Below, one piece after another: positions 15,681 through 23,937 of a DNA stretch of 64,000 bases. A program made the translations under genes and the position numbers. Each line of letters begins with the position of its first letter. Position 1 is the stretch's first letter. The notes under the pieces are model-generated. The model saw only the letters and a program-made list of their open reading frames with translations. It made no database searches and was not told the DNA's origin. The DNA is from Hafnia alvei (lineage in GTDB: Bacteria; Pseudomonadota; Gammaproteobacteria; Enterobacterales; Enterobacteriaceae). The stretch is from assembly GCF_964063325.1 (NCBI RefSeq), contig NZ_OZ061315.1, positions 2,418,001 through 2,482,000 of the forward strand. The letters are read 5' to 3'.

Positions 15681-16923
15681 TGAGTGACTCCTCTAATAAC
15701 TCGCTGAGTTCTGATTCATTGGGATCTTCGAAACGCCGCGTTTCTTTGCCGCGCTCTAGGCACACTAGCGTCGGTAGCTGACAAACGTGATAACGGTTAG
15801 CTAAACGCTGGTTTTTGTAGGTATCGATCGGGACTAACTGCCAGTGTGAATCATCGTGAGTACGTGATTCGAGCTCAGTCATTAACGCGACGCTTTCAGG
15901 TTGCAACGGTGACCAGAACAGTACTAATGAGCATTTTTCTGATTGCAGAATATGGTGCGTCCAAAAATCTTCTTGCTCAATGTATTGACTGGCTGCCACG
16001 GCGGCGCTGGCACCATCACCAGCGGCGGTAACGACCTGACGAAGGAATTTCTGACACACATCACCCACGGCGAAAATGCCAGGCAGCAGGGTTTCTTGCT
16101 GAGTATTGACTTTGATATAGCCCGCAGAAGTCAGCGGCAATTGTTTTCTGTGCGGTTCAAGCCAATCTGTTTGTGGAACGGTGCCTACAAACATAAATAC
16201 GCCGTTGGTCTCAACAAGACGAGTGACGCCTGTTTTAACATTTTTAATTTCCACACTCTGTACCAACTCATCGCCGATAATGGCCGTGACCACGCTATTC
16301 CAGATAAAATGAATTTTAGGGTTCGAGAATGCTTGCTCTTTAGCAATCAGATCCGCATCTAAATGTCCTTCAGCATGAATAACAATGAGCGTAACTTGGT
16401 TGACATAGCGAGTGAGAAATACCGCTTCTTCAATAGCCGTATTGCCAGAACCAACAACAATAATATCTAGGTCAGTATAAAAGTCGGCGTCACAGGTTGC
16501 ACAATAAGAAACACCGCGACCCGCAAACTCTTTTTCTCCGGGAATACCCAATGTGCGTGGCCGAGTACCAGTGGCAATAATAACGGCTTTACTGATAATG
16601 CTTGCACCGTCTTTAAGTTTGAGGACCTTTTCTTGTCCATCCTTATTAAGGTTGAGTGATATCACTTTGCCTAGTTGAAATTTAGCGCCGAAGTGAACGG
16701 CATGTTGATGGAATTTATCCATCAAACCATGACCACTGTCTTGCAATATACCAGGATAATTTTCTAACTCAGCGGTGGTACTACATTGGCCACCCATTTG
16801 GCGTTTTTCTTCAATGACCAATGTTTTTAAACGGGCTCTTGCAGCATAAATCGCCGCACTAAGTCCTGCTGGGCCACCACCAATAATAACGATGTCATAC
16901 TGTGCTTCTATTGCGAATGCTTT
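15673..16923 (-). pseudogene. Thioredoxin reductase with C-terminal thioredoxin-like domain, start lost
   Basis: The open frame encodes YDIVIIGGGPAGLSAAIYAARARL (FAD Rossmann), YCATCDADFYTDLDIIVVGSGNTAIEEA (redox CATC plus the NADPH site) and GIFAVGDVCQKFLRQVVTAAGDGASAA. All belong to a complete TrxB body of about 310 residues. A further ~100 residues resemble thioredoxin, but the CxxC position reads SPLQPE, so that domain is redox-silent. No ATG, GTG or TTG exists between the upstream stop (16924-16926) and the core of the first Rossmann fold (first TTG at 16821). The few missing N-terminal residues were lost at a junction with the symporter gene near 16907. It probably no longer makes a full protein. 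Confidence 0.75.
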
Positions 16924-17788
16924 TCATCTCTCCTTTGGCGTCAGTACCTGGATTGTGGGATTGTGCATCGCGATACTCGTTGGCTTGGTTGTGGTGGGAG
17001 GACTGCACTATATTGCAGCATTAAATGAAAAACTCGTGCCGCTGAAAGCAACGGTTTATGTGATTGGGGCCGTGCTTATTTTATTGCTTAACTATAACTA
17101 TGTGTTTCCTGCATTACATATGATTGTCGTTGCTGCGTTTAATCCGCAGGCCGCACTAGGTGGTGCGATTGGAGTTTCAATTCAACAGGCTGCACGTTTT
17201 GGTATTGCTCGCGGATTGTTCTCGAATGAAGCGGGAATGGGTTCCACACCACATGCTCATGCCGTAGCAAAAGTTAAAAATCCAGAGGATCAGGCGTTCA
17301 TTGCCATGACAGGGGTGTTTACCGTCTGCGTGATCGTAACATTAACCGGATTGGCGATAGTCAGCACTGGGCTGAAAATGTTGGATTTACAAGGACTACC
17401 GGTATCAGAGTTTTTACCGTTCATGGGGAAACATGGGACAGGTATCGCAGTAACGCAATATGCGTATACGCTGATTTTTGGCTATTGGGGTGGGGTGTTT
17501 ATCACTGTTTCCCTGATGTTTTTCGCTTTCTCTACGATTATTGGTTGGTACTACTACGCAGAAACTAATATTCGCTATCTTTTTGGCTCCCCGTTATCAC
17601 TGCGTATATTTCAAGCCTTAATGCTGTGCGCGCTGTTTGGCTCATCTGTGTTTAAGGTCGATCTGATTTGGAATATGGCAGATACGTTTAATGGCCTGAT
17701 GGTTTTGCCTAACGTTGTAGCGCTAGCGCTGCTTTCACCAATTGTGATTAAGTACACCGAAACTCATGTTTACTTGCGTCAGCCATAA
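16909..17788 (+). pseudogene. Alanine/glycine:cation symporter (AGCS family), N-terminally truncated
   Basis: About 290 residues corresponding to the C-terminal two-thirds of an AGCS amino-acid:sodium symporter. Family signatures include FNPQAALGGAIGVSIQQAARFGIARGLFSNEAGMGSTPHAHAVA and FWGG/FGYWGGVF. Typical members have 450-490 residues; roughly the first 170, with the first transmembrane helices and part of the sodium site, are absent. Homology begins at IANAFHLSFGVSTW, immediately after the junction with trxB. An open frame continues a few codons into the antisense of trxB (from 16892), but that is not a genuine N-terminus. A glycine importer divergent from a glycine reductase operon makes metabolic sense. 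No further frameshift is seen. Confidence 0.78.
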
Positions 17789-18291
17789 CCAAGTCATCAT
17801 GATAATGTCAGCGATGAGACAGGCATCAAGATTGATAAAACCCATGAGAATTGATTTCAGTATTGGTAGCGCTCTGTAAATTCTAGGCGGGTGATGTACC
17901 CATACTTTTTTAGATTTCACAGAGCGCCGCCAAAATCTAATCTACTGATTTCGAGGATCAGCGAGGCTAAGTTAAACAAAATAAGTATGCAACAAGAAGG
18001 AAATGAGTGGGGGGTAGGGAAATGCTGTTTGGACTCCTTATCAGCCAGATATTCAATTTAACATAATATACATTATACGAACTATGATAAGGATAGGTAG
18101 AATTTAAAGGTTTTTGGTCATGGTTGGACTCATCTGCTAATACGTCGCCGGCGTACCTAACCCGGCAAATTTTCGGGCACATTCTTCGAACCTAATGATA
18201 AATGTAAGTTAAGTTGTTGAGCTGAGGTTCAGAGCAAGGCTACTCAAAATCGTTACAATAGTGACACCATCACCAATAGGAGCTTATCAAT
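17789..18291. other. Intergenic stretch with a large hairpin, no gene recognised
   Basis: It holds an imperfect 17-bp inverted repeat at 17869-17885 / 17911-17927 (GCGCTCTGT shared by both arms). The 25-base loop has GGGT/ACCC inside it and a run of T on the plus strand. Further on are a CCTTATC/GATAAGG pair flanking AT-rich sequence (about 18033-18095) and a small CCCG/CGGG hairpin near 18160. A 71-codon frame on the minus strand (17967-18182) has no recognisable homology or ribosome site and is not called. The stretch may be debris of an acquired segment. Confidence 0.5.
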
Positions 18292-18639
18292 ATGTATGAA
18301 TCAAAAAATATGCCCGTGATTTCACTTGGTGCGTTTTTAAAACGTCTCTCACTACATTTTGGTGGCGCTCTTGTTCTAATAATCACTACCTTACTTATTG
18401 GCGTCGTAGGACACATGGTTTTTGATACCAATATCAATTGGCATGATGCGACATTAAATAGCGCGTTTATCGCCAATGGCATTGGCCCATATTTTATTCC
18501 TCAAAGCTTGGCCGGAAAGGTCTTCTTTGCGTTTTATGGGATGTTTACCAGCCTAGTATTTATGACAACCTTAGGATTAGTGCTGGCACCTATTGCTCAT
18601 CGGATATTGCATCAGTTTCACTTGGATGCTGAAAATTAA
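18292..18639 (+). CDS. Small 2-TM membrane protein resembling an ion-channel pore module
   Basis: 115 residues: TM1 at about 24-44, a short re-entrant-like segment (ATLNSAFIANGIGPYFIPQSLAGKVF, about 52-78), TM2 at about 78-100, and the tail APIAHRILHQFHLDAEN. The plan TM - pore loop - TM and the end FYGMF...APIAHRILHQFHL resemble two-TM potassium channel modules (Ion_trans_2). The selectivity filter TVGYG is replaced by ANGIGPY, so potassium selectivity is doubtful. The ATG follows AGGAGC. Whether it conducts ions is inference. Confidence 0.6.
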   Translation: MYESKNMPVISLGAFLKRLSLHFGGALVLIITTLLIGVVGHMVFDTNINWHDATLNSAFIANGIGPYFIPQSLAGKVFFAFYGMFTSLVFMTTLGLVLAPIAHRILHQFHLDAEN

Positions 18640-18657
18640 GTAATATGTAACAAGAAA

Positions 18658-18675
18658 CCCAATCTGATGATTGGG
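18658..18675. terminator. Stem-loop between convergent genes
   Basis: CCCAAT, loop CTGATG, ATTGGG, followed by CCTCTT. A weak T-run; it sits between the channel-like gene and the C69 peptidase gene. Confidence 0.6.
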
Positions 18676-18709
18676 CCTCTTCATTCAAGAATGCTCTATC
18701 CGTATATCA

Positions 18710-20206
18710 TCAATCCTTCTTCGCTTTGTTGGCAAAGAAAATGTCAGACTGAATATCTTTGGTGCGGATGGTGAAAATTTCATTGGTGAGATCTTCGGTG
18801 AGTTTCTCTGCATCTGCCATGACACGAAGATTGAAATCATTTAGCATTTTATCGGCTGCGGCCTTATCTGTTTTCGCCAGTTTTAGATATTGTGCCTCAG
18901 TTTCTTTTTGTTGATCCGCAACTTTCGCTTCCCAGTCTAGATATGCTTTCTGGACGACCGGCGCAAGTTTCGGGTAATCCGTCATGACCAATGTTTGTAG
19001 TTTGCGATACTTCCAGTAGATCGACTGGCTGTCAGCGTGGTCCGAGCCGGTGGCATAATTAGCAGGGAAAGACGTCAGCCCACTGTAATAAGGAACAAAC
19101 GCCGTTAGGTCAGCCATTCCTAATCCCACATAAGTCACTTCACCGATTTCTTTTGGTAACTCGGGGCGTACCTGCATCACATGTGCTTCATAGGTTCTGA
19201 AAACGCTGATTGGTCGCCACTCTTCCTTACCATTTAGCCCGTTCGAATACGGATCGTGTTTGGTGCCTTGGTAGTGATTACGCAGAATGGCTTTAACTTC
19301 ATCAAGCGTAACTTTCTTTTCTGGTGTTAGGAAAACCGGAGACTGTCGCCCTTCTGCCATAACTTGCTTAACCGATGGGTTTAGCTGTTTCTGTATTGTC
19401 CAAACACGCGGATCGTTATAAGTCCGGTCGCGCTCATCATCGCGGGTGTAGGCTTTAGAGAAATTAAATTTGCCGTCTGTTTTAGGCTGATAAAGCCCCT
19501 TTTCTACTGCAAATTCAACCAGATTCTTTGACCCCATAACGTTAGGATCTTTAGGGTCATAGTTTTGTAATCGTCCTTGGTTGGCGGTAGCAACGTATTG
19601 ATTATTCGGCACTCGCTGTGCCATCCACTGATGGCCAGACCCCGTTTCTAAATACCACAATTCTTTCTCATCTACCACGGCAACGCCAAATCCCTCACCT
19701 GCCCCTTTGGTTTCAATAATATGCCCCAGTAACTTCACCGCCTCGCGTGCAGTTTTGGTTTGTGACAGCAAAATATCCGGGATATCGTCCTCAGTAATCC
19801 CTGTTTCTTCAACATAAGGGTCAAAAGCAAGCGCTTTAGGTGATGCGAAAATAGACTCGGTTCCGCTCACGCCAACACCGGCTTCATTAAATCCAGTCGC
19901 GCCATGCAGCTGTGTTTTCCAATTAGGCACCGTTGTATAACGTAATGAATCTTTCGGTAAAGGATAGGTAAAATCATTCGCGCCATTATGTGCTTTAGTA
20001 CTGTATGTCCCTGTCTGATTCTGTTTTGCAGGATGAATAACAAAGTGCTGCGCCTTTAATGCATCACTATCCGCACTACGTGCAACAATAATAGAACCAT
20101 CTGCCGTGGCCTCATTGCCCGCTAAAAATGTCGTGCAGGTAAAACCCGTTGAGATTAATGCCATATTAATGGATAAAGCAATCGCGCATTTTTTCAAAGA
20201 ATACAT
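18710..20206 (-). CDS. C69-family dipeptidase (PepD-type Ntn hydrolase), secreted
   Basis: 498 residues. The N-terminal MYSLKKCAIALSINMALISTGFT is a signal peptide; cleavage before Cys24 exposes the catalytic Cys of CTTFLAGNEATADGSIIVARSAD, the Ntn-hydrolase nucleophile. The body includes GVGVSGTESIFAS, GEGFGVAVVDEKELWYLETGSGHQW, YVATANQGRLQNYD and SIYWKYRKLQ, all typical of peptidase family C69. It probably hydrolyses dipeptides with broad specificity in the periplasm. Glu/Lys-rich C-terminal helices follow. A good SD precedes the ATG. It is monocistronic by spacing. Confidence 0.9.
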   Translation of the reverse strand: MYSLKKCAIALSINMALISTGFTCTTFLAGNEATADGSIIVARSADSDALKAQHFVIHPAKQNQTGTYSTKAHNGANDFTYPLPKDSLRYTTVPNWKTQLHGATGFNEAGVGVSGTESIFASPKALAFDPYVEETGITEDDIPDILLSQTKTAREAVKLLGHIIETKGAGEGFGVAVVDEKELWYLETGSGHQWMAQRVPNNQYVATANQGRLQNYDPKDPNVMGSKNLVEFAVEKGLYQPKTDGKFNFSKAYTRDDERDRTYNDPRVWTIQKQLNPSVKQVMAEGRQSPVFLTPEKKVTLDEVKAILRNHYQGTKHDPYSNGLNGKEEWRPISVFRTYEAHVMQVRPELPKEIGEVTYVGLGMADLTAFVPYYSGLTSFPANYATGSDHADSQSIYWKYRKLQTLVMTDYPKLAPVVQKAYLDWEAKVADQQKETEAQYLKLAKTDKAAADKMLNDFNLRVMADAEKLTEDLTNEIFTIRTKDIQSDIFFANKAKKD

Positions 20207-20411
20207 TCCTATTCCTTATTTTCCCGGTTTAATTAATTATCCTTTGCTATCAATCATGCTGATGCGCAGGAAAGTTCATGTAATTAAATAAGGGTAGCAA
20301 TGAGTGGGATGCGATTACCGTGACAATGCTCCCAAGGCGATTGAGCAACCTTAGGATTATGTACACATTTTTAGAGAGGTAGGCTCTATTGCAGATATAA
20401 ATATAAGGTGA

Positions 20412-20939
20412 TCAGTTTAAGATCATGACTACGTTTTGTAAGTCATTGAGGAAAGTCACATATTGACTATTGGTAATAATTTTTTTGTTGCTCAGCACCA
20501 CTAATTCATGGTCGTTAATCTCTGAATGATAGCTTGGATGAGTATGGGAATAACTGTTTTCTACAAACCCAAGGCTTTGGTAGAAACGTAAACGCCTATT
20601 CGCAATTTCGGTCGTCAACGGATCTATTTCTAAGATTGTCTGCGGGTGTTGAGACATAAAACATTCTAGAACTTTTTTGCCATATCCCTGAGAGCGCAAG
20701 CTTGGATTGATTGCCAGATGCTCGATATAGACATAGTCTCTAAACTTCCAATATCCAATAAACCCAACAAATACATTATCATGATGCCAAGCATTTAGAT
20801 GGTATTTCTGGTTATCAAGCGCTGCCTGCTTCGCCCTTTCATCTCGCTTTTCATGATAAGGAAAAGCACTTTCATAGAGTTCATCTACACTTTTATAAAG
20901 TGGGTTGTCCATTTTTCCTATGCGCGTAATGCTAAACAT
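20412..20939 (-). CDS. GNAT-family N-acetyltransferase
   Basis: 175 residues: IEHLAINPSLRSQGYGKKVLECFM is the acetyl-CoA binding motif A (R-x-x-G-x-G/A), and RLRFYQSLGFVENSYSH is motif B. The substrate is unknown. The ATG at 20939 is chosen because AGAAGGATATCG just upstream is a good ribosome site and the MFSITRIGK start fits a GNAT first strand; the open frame extends 10 codons further. It lies alone between the C69 peptidase and wzz, in the same orientation. Confidence 0.82.
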   Translation of the reverse strand: MFSITRIGKMDNPLYKSVDELYESAFPYHEKRDERAKQAALDNQKYHLNAWHHDNVFVGFIGYWKFRDYVYIEHLAINPSLRSQGYGKKVLECFMSQHPQTILEIDPLTTEIANRRLRFYQSLGFVENSYSHTHPSYHSEINDHELVVLSNKKIITNSQYVTFLNDLQNVVMILN

Positions 20940-21027
20940 CGATATCCTTCTTCCTCTAGAAACAATCAAGGGCGATACACCACGTTTTCTTGATGTGCCG
21001 CCCTCGTAGGTTAATTCTAATTTACCG

Positions 21028-21999
21028 TTAAGCCGCTTGCTTCTCTTTTATATTACGGATAAGTCCCTTGCACAATACAATTCCGCTACCGATCAAACCA
21101 CCTAGTAATACGGATAGGATTAATATTAACGATTTTTTCGGTGCGTCTTTCATGACTGGCAATGACGGCTGTTGTGAGAATGAAAATGCTTCGAATTTAT
21201 CATTACCGCTATCGCTAAGTTTAATCTCGCGCAGCGCTTGTAATGTTTCTCGGTTAGAGTAATAGCTATCACTTAAATACAACGGCCAAGAAGTTTCATT
21301 GGCAATTATTGTTTTTAACGCAGGCTCACCCAGCATAAATAGCATTTCATCAGAAAGTCCGGTGACCTCTTTGACAGCTACGCTCTTAGTGTTTGTAGCT
21401 TCTGCAACTTTCAATGCTTCCGATAAGGCATTTAAGCGACGTGCTTTTTTCTCCTCAGCCGTTTTTACCTGAGAATCTAATGCAGTATTAATGGCCTGCA
21501 TTCTCACTGCCAATGCCTTCTCAGCATTTGAATAAAAGCTGCTGGAAGTTTGCTTGTTAACTTTATTTAAAACGGTAACCAATGATTTCTGTGCGTCCTT
21601 CGCCGTTTCAGCGCTAAAGCTCACGGTAAATGAATCTCTGCTCCCGGAGGTTGTCGGCTTAATCTCCAAGGGTTTTTCTGGCAGAAACGTCAGTGTTTCA
21701 GCTGAAACACGGGATACAAAGTTAGCAAACACATCATTGCTTATATCTTTACTATTGCTAGGGTCAATAACGGCCACAGCCGTAGGATAATCCGCCAGCT
21801 GGCCTAGCTGCGGAGGCGTAATAATCGCTGTCGATGTCCATTTCTCTTTTGCAACGGCTAGATATCCAATAGCCAAAACGATCGCAATACAAACAGCCGC
21901 AATGATTGTTTTCTTTCCGTTCCATAACTGTAATAGCAGGTCAAGCAGATCAATCTCATCAGTACCGTTTTTTTGCTCAAGACTCATAGGATTTCCCAT
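21028..21999 (-). CDS. Wzz-family polysaccharide chain-length determinant
   Basis: 323 residues. TM1 is at about 32-51 (KKTIIAAVCIAIVLAIGYLAVA) and TM2 at about 290-312 (KSLILILSVLLGGLIGSGIVLC), bracketing a large periplasmic domain rich in coiled coil, the fixed plan of Wzz/FepE polysaccharide co-polymerases. These set the modal length of O-antigen or other chains made by Wzy. The N-terminal DEIDLLDLLLQLWNGKKTI motif is characteristic. It is not next to an O-antigen cluster here. Start could be the ATG at 21999 or the MSLEQ ATG at 21987, which has GGGAAA upstream and fits the family better. Which polymer it serves is unknown. Confidence 0.85.
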   Translation of the reverse strand: MGNPMSLEQKNGTDEIDLLDLLLQLWNGKKTIIAAVCIAIVLAIGYLAVAKEKWTSTAIITPPQLGQLADYPTAVAVIDPSNSKDISNDVFANFVSRVSAETLTFLPEKPLEIKPTTSGSRDSFTVSFSAETAKDAQKSLVTVLNKVNKQTSSSFYSNAEKALAVRMQAINTALDSQVKTAEEKKARRLNALSEALKVAEATNTKSVAVKEVTGLSDEMLFMLGEPALKTIIANETSWPLYLSDSYYSNRETLQALREIKLSDSGNDKFEAFSFSQQPSLPVMKDAPKKSLILILSVLLGGLIGSGIVLCKGLIRNIKEKQAA

Positions 22000-22287
22000 A
22001 CAAACTCATAATTACATTAGCTGACATTGCTCTTAAACAAATAATATATCGCCATTTCAATTTAAAGCGATTGTTATATCGTGTACGTATATGAATGGCG
22101 ATAGTACTAAATCTGCAACCGGTTCTCAATGGAATAACTCCCTGTTCTGCCTATATTTTGGCTAGGAATGTTCCGTATTTTCAAGTATAGATGCACGTCA
22201 TTATTCTGCCCCGTGTCATGGCAATTTAGCTCGCTTCTGGTAGATTGAAAGGCCTGTTCTTTCGCTAAATTAACGAGGCAATTGAGT

Positions 22288-23034
22288 ATGAATATATTTG
22301 TAACCGGAGCCACCGCAGGATTCGGTGAGGCGATAACGCGCAAATTTATCAAGAACGGACATTCGGTGATTGCGACCGGTCGTCGTTTAAGCCGTCTCGA
22401 AACGTTGAAAGACGAATTGGGTGATGCATTAACTATCGTGCAACTCGACGTTCGCAACCGCGCGGCCATACAGCAGGCGTTAGAGAGTCTTCCGGCAGAG
22501 AAACGTAGTATCGATGTTTTAGTTAACAATGCGGGGTTAGCTTTAGGTTTAGAGCCTGCACATAAAGCAAATGTTGATGATTGGGACACCATGATCGACA
22601 CGAATGCCAAAGGTTTGGTTAACATGACTAGGGCTATTTTGCCCAATATGGTTGAACGCAACGTCGGTCATATTATTAATATCGGCTCGACGGCAGCTAA
22701 CTGGCCATACGCCGGTGGCAATGTGTACGGTGCGACAAAAGCGTTTGTTAAGCAATTTAGTCTTGGTTTGCGTGCAGACCTACACGGAACCCAAGTGCGG
22801 GTTAGCGATATCGAACCTGGACTGGTCGGCGGTACCGAGTTTTCAAACGTTCGTTTTAAAGGCGATGATGAGCGCGTAGGGAAAACATATGAGAATGCCA
22901 ATGCATTAAGCGCAGATGATATTGCTGAAGCCGTGTATTGGGTCGCTACTCTGCCTCCACACGTTAACATCAATACCATTGAAATGATGCCGGTCAGTCA
23001 GTCTTTTGCCCCGCTGTCTGTCTACCGCGGCTAA
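22288..23034 (+). CDS. ydfG: NADP-dependent 3-hydroxy acid dehydrogenase YdfG (SDR)
   Basis: 248 residues. The Rossmann motif is VTGATAGFGEA, then NNAG (VNNAGLALGLEPAHKA), the catalytic Ser in INIGSTAANWPYAGGN, and YGATK with the catalytic Tyr and Lys. It is close to E. coli YdfG throughout (DIEPGLVGGTEFSNVRFKGDD). The enzyme oxidises L-allo-threonine, serine and 3-hydroxypropionate and helps remove malonic semialdehyde. The ATG at 22288 is favoured (GAGG at 22274-22277, MNIFVTGAT as in relatives) over a TTG six bases earlier. Confidence 0.94.
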   Translation: MNIFVTGATAGFGEAITRKFIKNGHSVIATGRRLSRLETLKDELGDALTIVQLDVRNRAAIQQALESLPAEKRSIDVLVNNAGLALGLEPAHKANVDDWDTMIDTNAKGLVNMTRAILPNMVERNVGHIINIGSTAANWPYAGGNVYGATKAFVKQFSLGLRADLHGTQVRVSDIEPGLVGGTEFSNVRFKGDDERVGKTYENANALSADDIAEAVYWVATLPPHVNINTIEMMPVSQSFAPLSVYRG

Positions 23035-23186
23035 ATTTCACGACATTGTAAACTTCTGTTTTCGCACTAAACCGTACTGAAACCAACATTTTCGCAAACT
23101 ATCAGCGGAACTGACGGAGTGCTATAGTGTCTTCATATCGAGAATGATGGCCTGAAAGACGGTTATTGTGAAAAGAGGATAGCGAA

Positions 23187-23570
23187 TTGAAACTGAATAA
23201 ATTGCAACTGAATAAATTGCAAATGGCCGCTCGTTGGATGCCTTTAGCCGTAGCCATCATGATCGGTGGCTGGCAGGCCACGGCTTTAGCCGATTCTTGT
23301 GCGTCAGGCAGCACCTGTGTATTTGGCTCTAGCGGCGGTCAGGATAACTCCCTGACAAAAGAAGATGCTCGTCAGCAGAAAGAACAATGGGATGATACCC
23401 GCTCTCTGCGCAATAAAGTTAATACCCGCGTTGAGAAGCAGTTCGACAAGTTCGACACAGCTGTAGATTTGCAAGACTCATGTGAAAAAAGTCTAAACGT
23501 TAATGCGTACTGGGAACCGAATACCCAACGTTGTTTAGATAGAAATACCGGACGACCGCTTAATCCATAA
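23187..23570 (+). CDS. ynfB: UPF0482-family exported protein YnfB
   Basis: 127 residues. The signal peptide runs to about residue 35 (ending QATALA). The mature part shares KEQWDDTRSLRNKVNTRVEKQFDKFDTAVD and C-x-x-S-LNVNAYWEPNTQRCLDRNTGRPLNP with E. coli YnfB. Function is unknown; it is predicted periplasmic. The N-terminus repeats KLNKLQLNKLQM, reflecting a short direct repeat in the DNA at 23187-23222, so the true start may be a later Met. It is followed 46 bases on by the DUF1161 gene. Confidence 0.88.
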   Translation: MKLNKLQLNKLQMAARWMPLAVAIMIGGWQATALADSCASGSTCVFGSSGGQDNSLTKEDARQQKEQWDDTRSLRNKVNTRVEKQFDKFDTAVDLQDSCEKSLNVNAYWEPNTQRCLDRNTGRPLNP

Positions 23571-23615
23571 GCATTAAGTTTAAACGCTTTTGCAAGGATC
23601 CTTGGAGGATATTTC

Positions 23616-23888
23616 ATGAAGAAATTATTGCTTGGCATCATGCTGTTGAGTGCTATTCCACTGGCTGCGCAGGCTTCCTGTGAGACAGTCAAAGCAGATA
23701 TTAGCCAAAAAATCATCAAAAATGGTGTACCTGAGTCTGGCTTTACGTTGGACGTTGTGCCGAACGATCAGGCTGAAGCAAGCGGTGGTCAGGTCGTGGG
23801 TCACTGCGAAAATGACACGCAGAAGATCATCTATCAGCGCACTAGCGGCGCTGAAGACGACAGCACGCCAGCACCGGCTACTCATTAA
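23616..23888 (+). CDS. ynfD: DUF1161 periplasmic protein (YnfD-like)
   Basis: 90 residues. The signal peptide MKKLLLGIMLLSAIPLAAQA is cleaved before SCETVKADISQKI. The mature segment has KNGVPESGFTLDVVPND and VVGHCENDTQKIIYQR, the DUF1161 pattern with two Cys that can form a disulfide. Function is unknown. A strong GGAGG precedes the ATG and a clear terminator follows. The gene name rests on family membership and position near ynfB; confidence in the symbol is moderate. Confidence 0.8.
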   Translation: MKKLLLGIMLLSAIPLAAQASCETVKADISQKIIKNGVPESGFTLDVVPNDQAEASGGQVVGHCENDTQKIIYQRTSGAEDDSTPAPATH

Positions 23889-23909
23889 TTATCAGCGTTA
23901 TCTCGAAAC

Positions 23910-23934
23910 GGCTGCCTCATGGCAGCCTTTTTTG
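23910..23934 (+). terminator. Rho-independent terminator after ynfD
   Basis: GGCTGCC, loop TCAT, GGCAGCC, then six T. It lies just before the end of the convergent MFS gene. Confidence 0.9.
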
Positions 23935-23937
23935 TCC

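Noticed and set aside
16892..16908. N-terminal residues MSYCAS as the start of the symporter
   Set aside because: They are antisense trxB sequence; family homology begins only after the junction.
17967..18182. A 71-codon minus-strand frame in the intergenic region
   Set aside because: No recognisable domain, no SD, biased composition.
18160..18240. A tRNA 3' end or phage attachment site (TTCGAA near 18186)
   Set aside because: No cloverleaf can be formed around it and no integrase gene is present.
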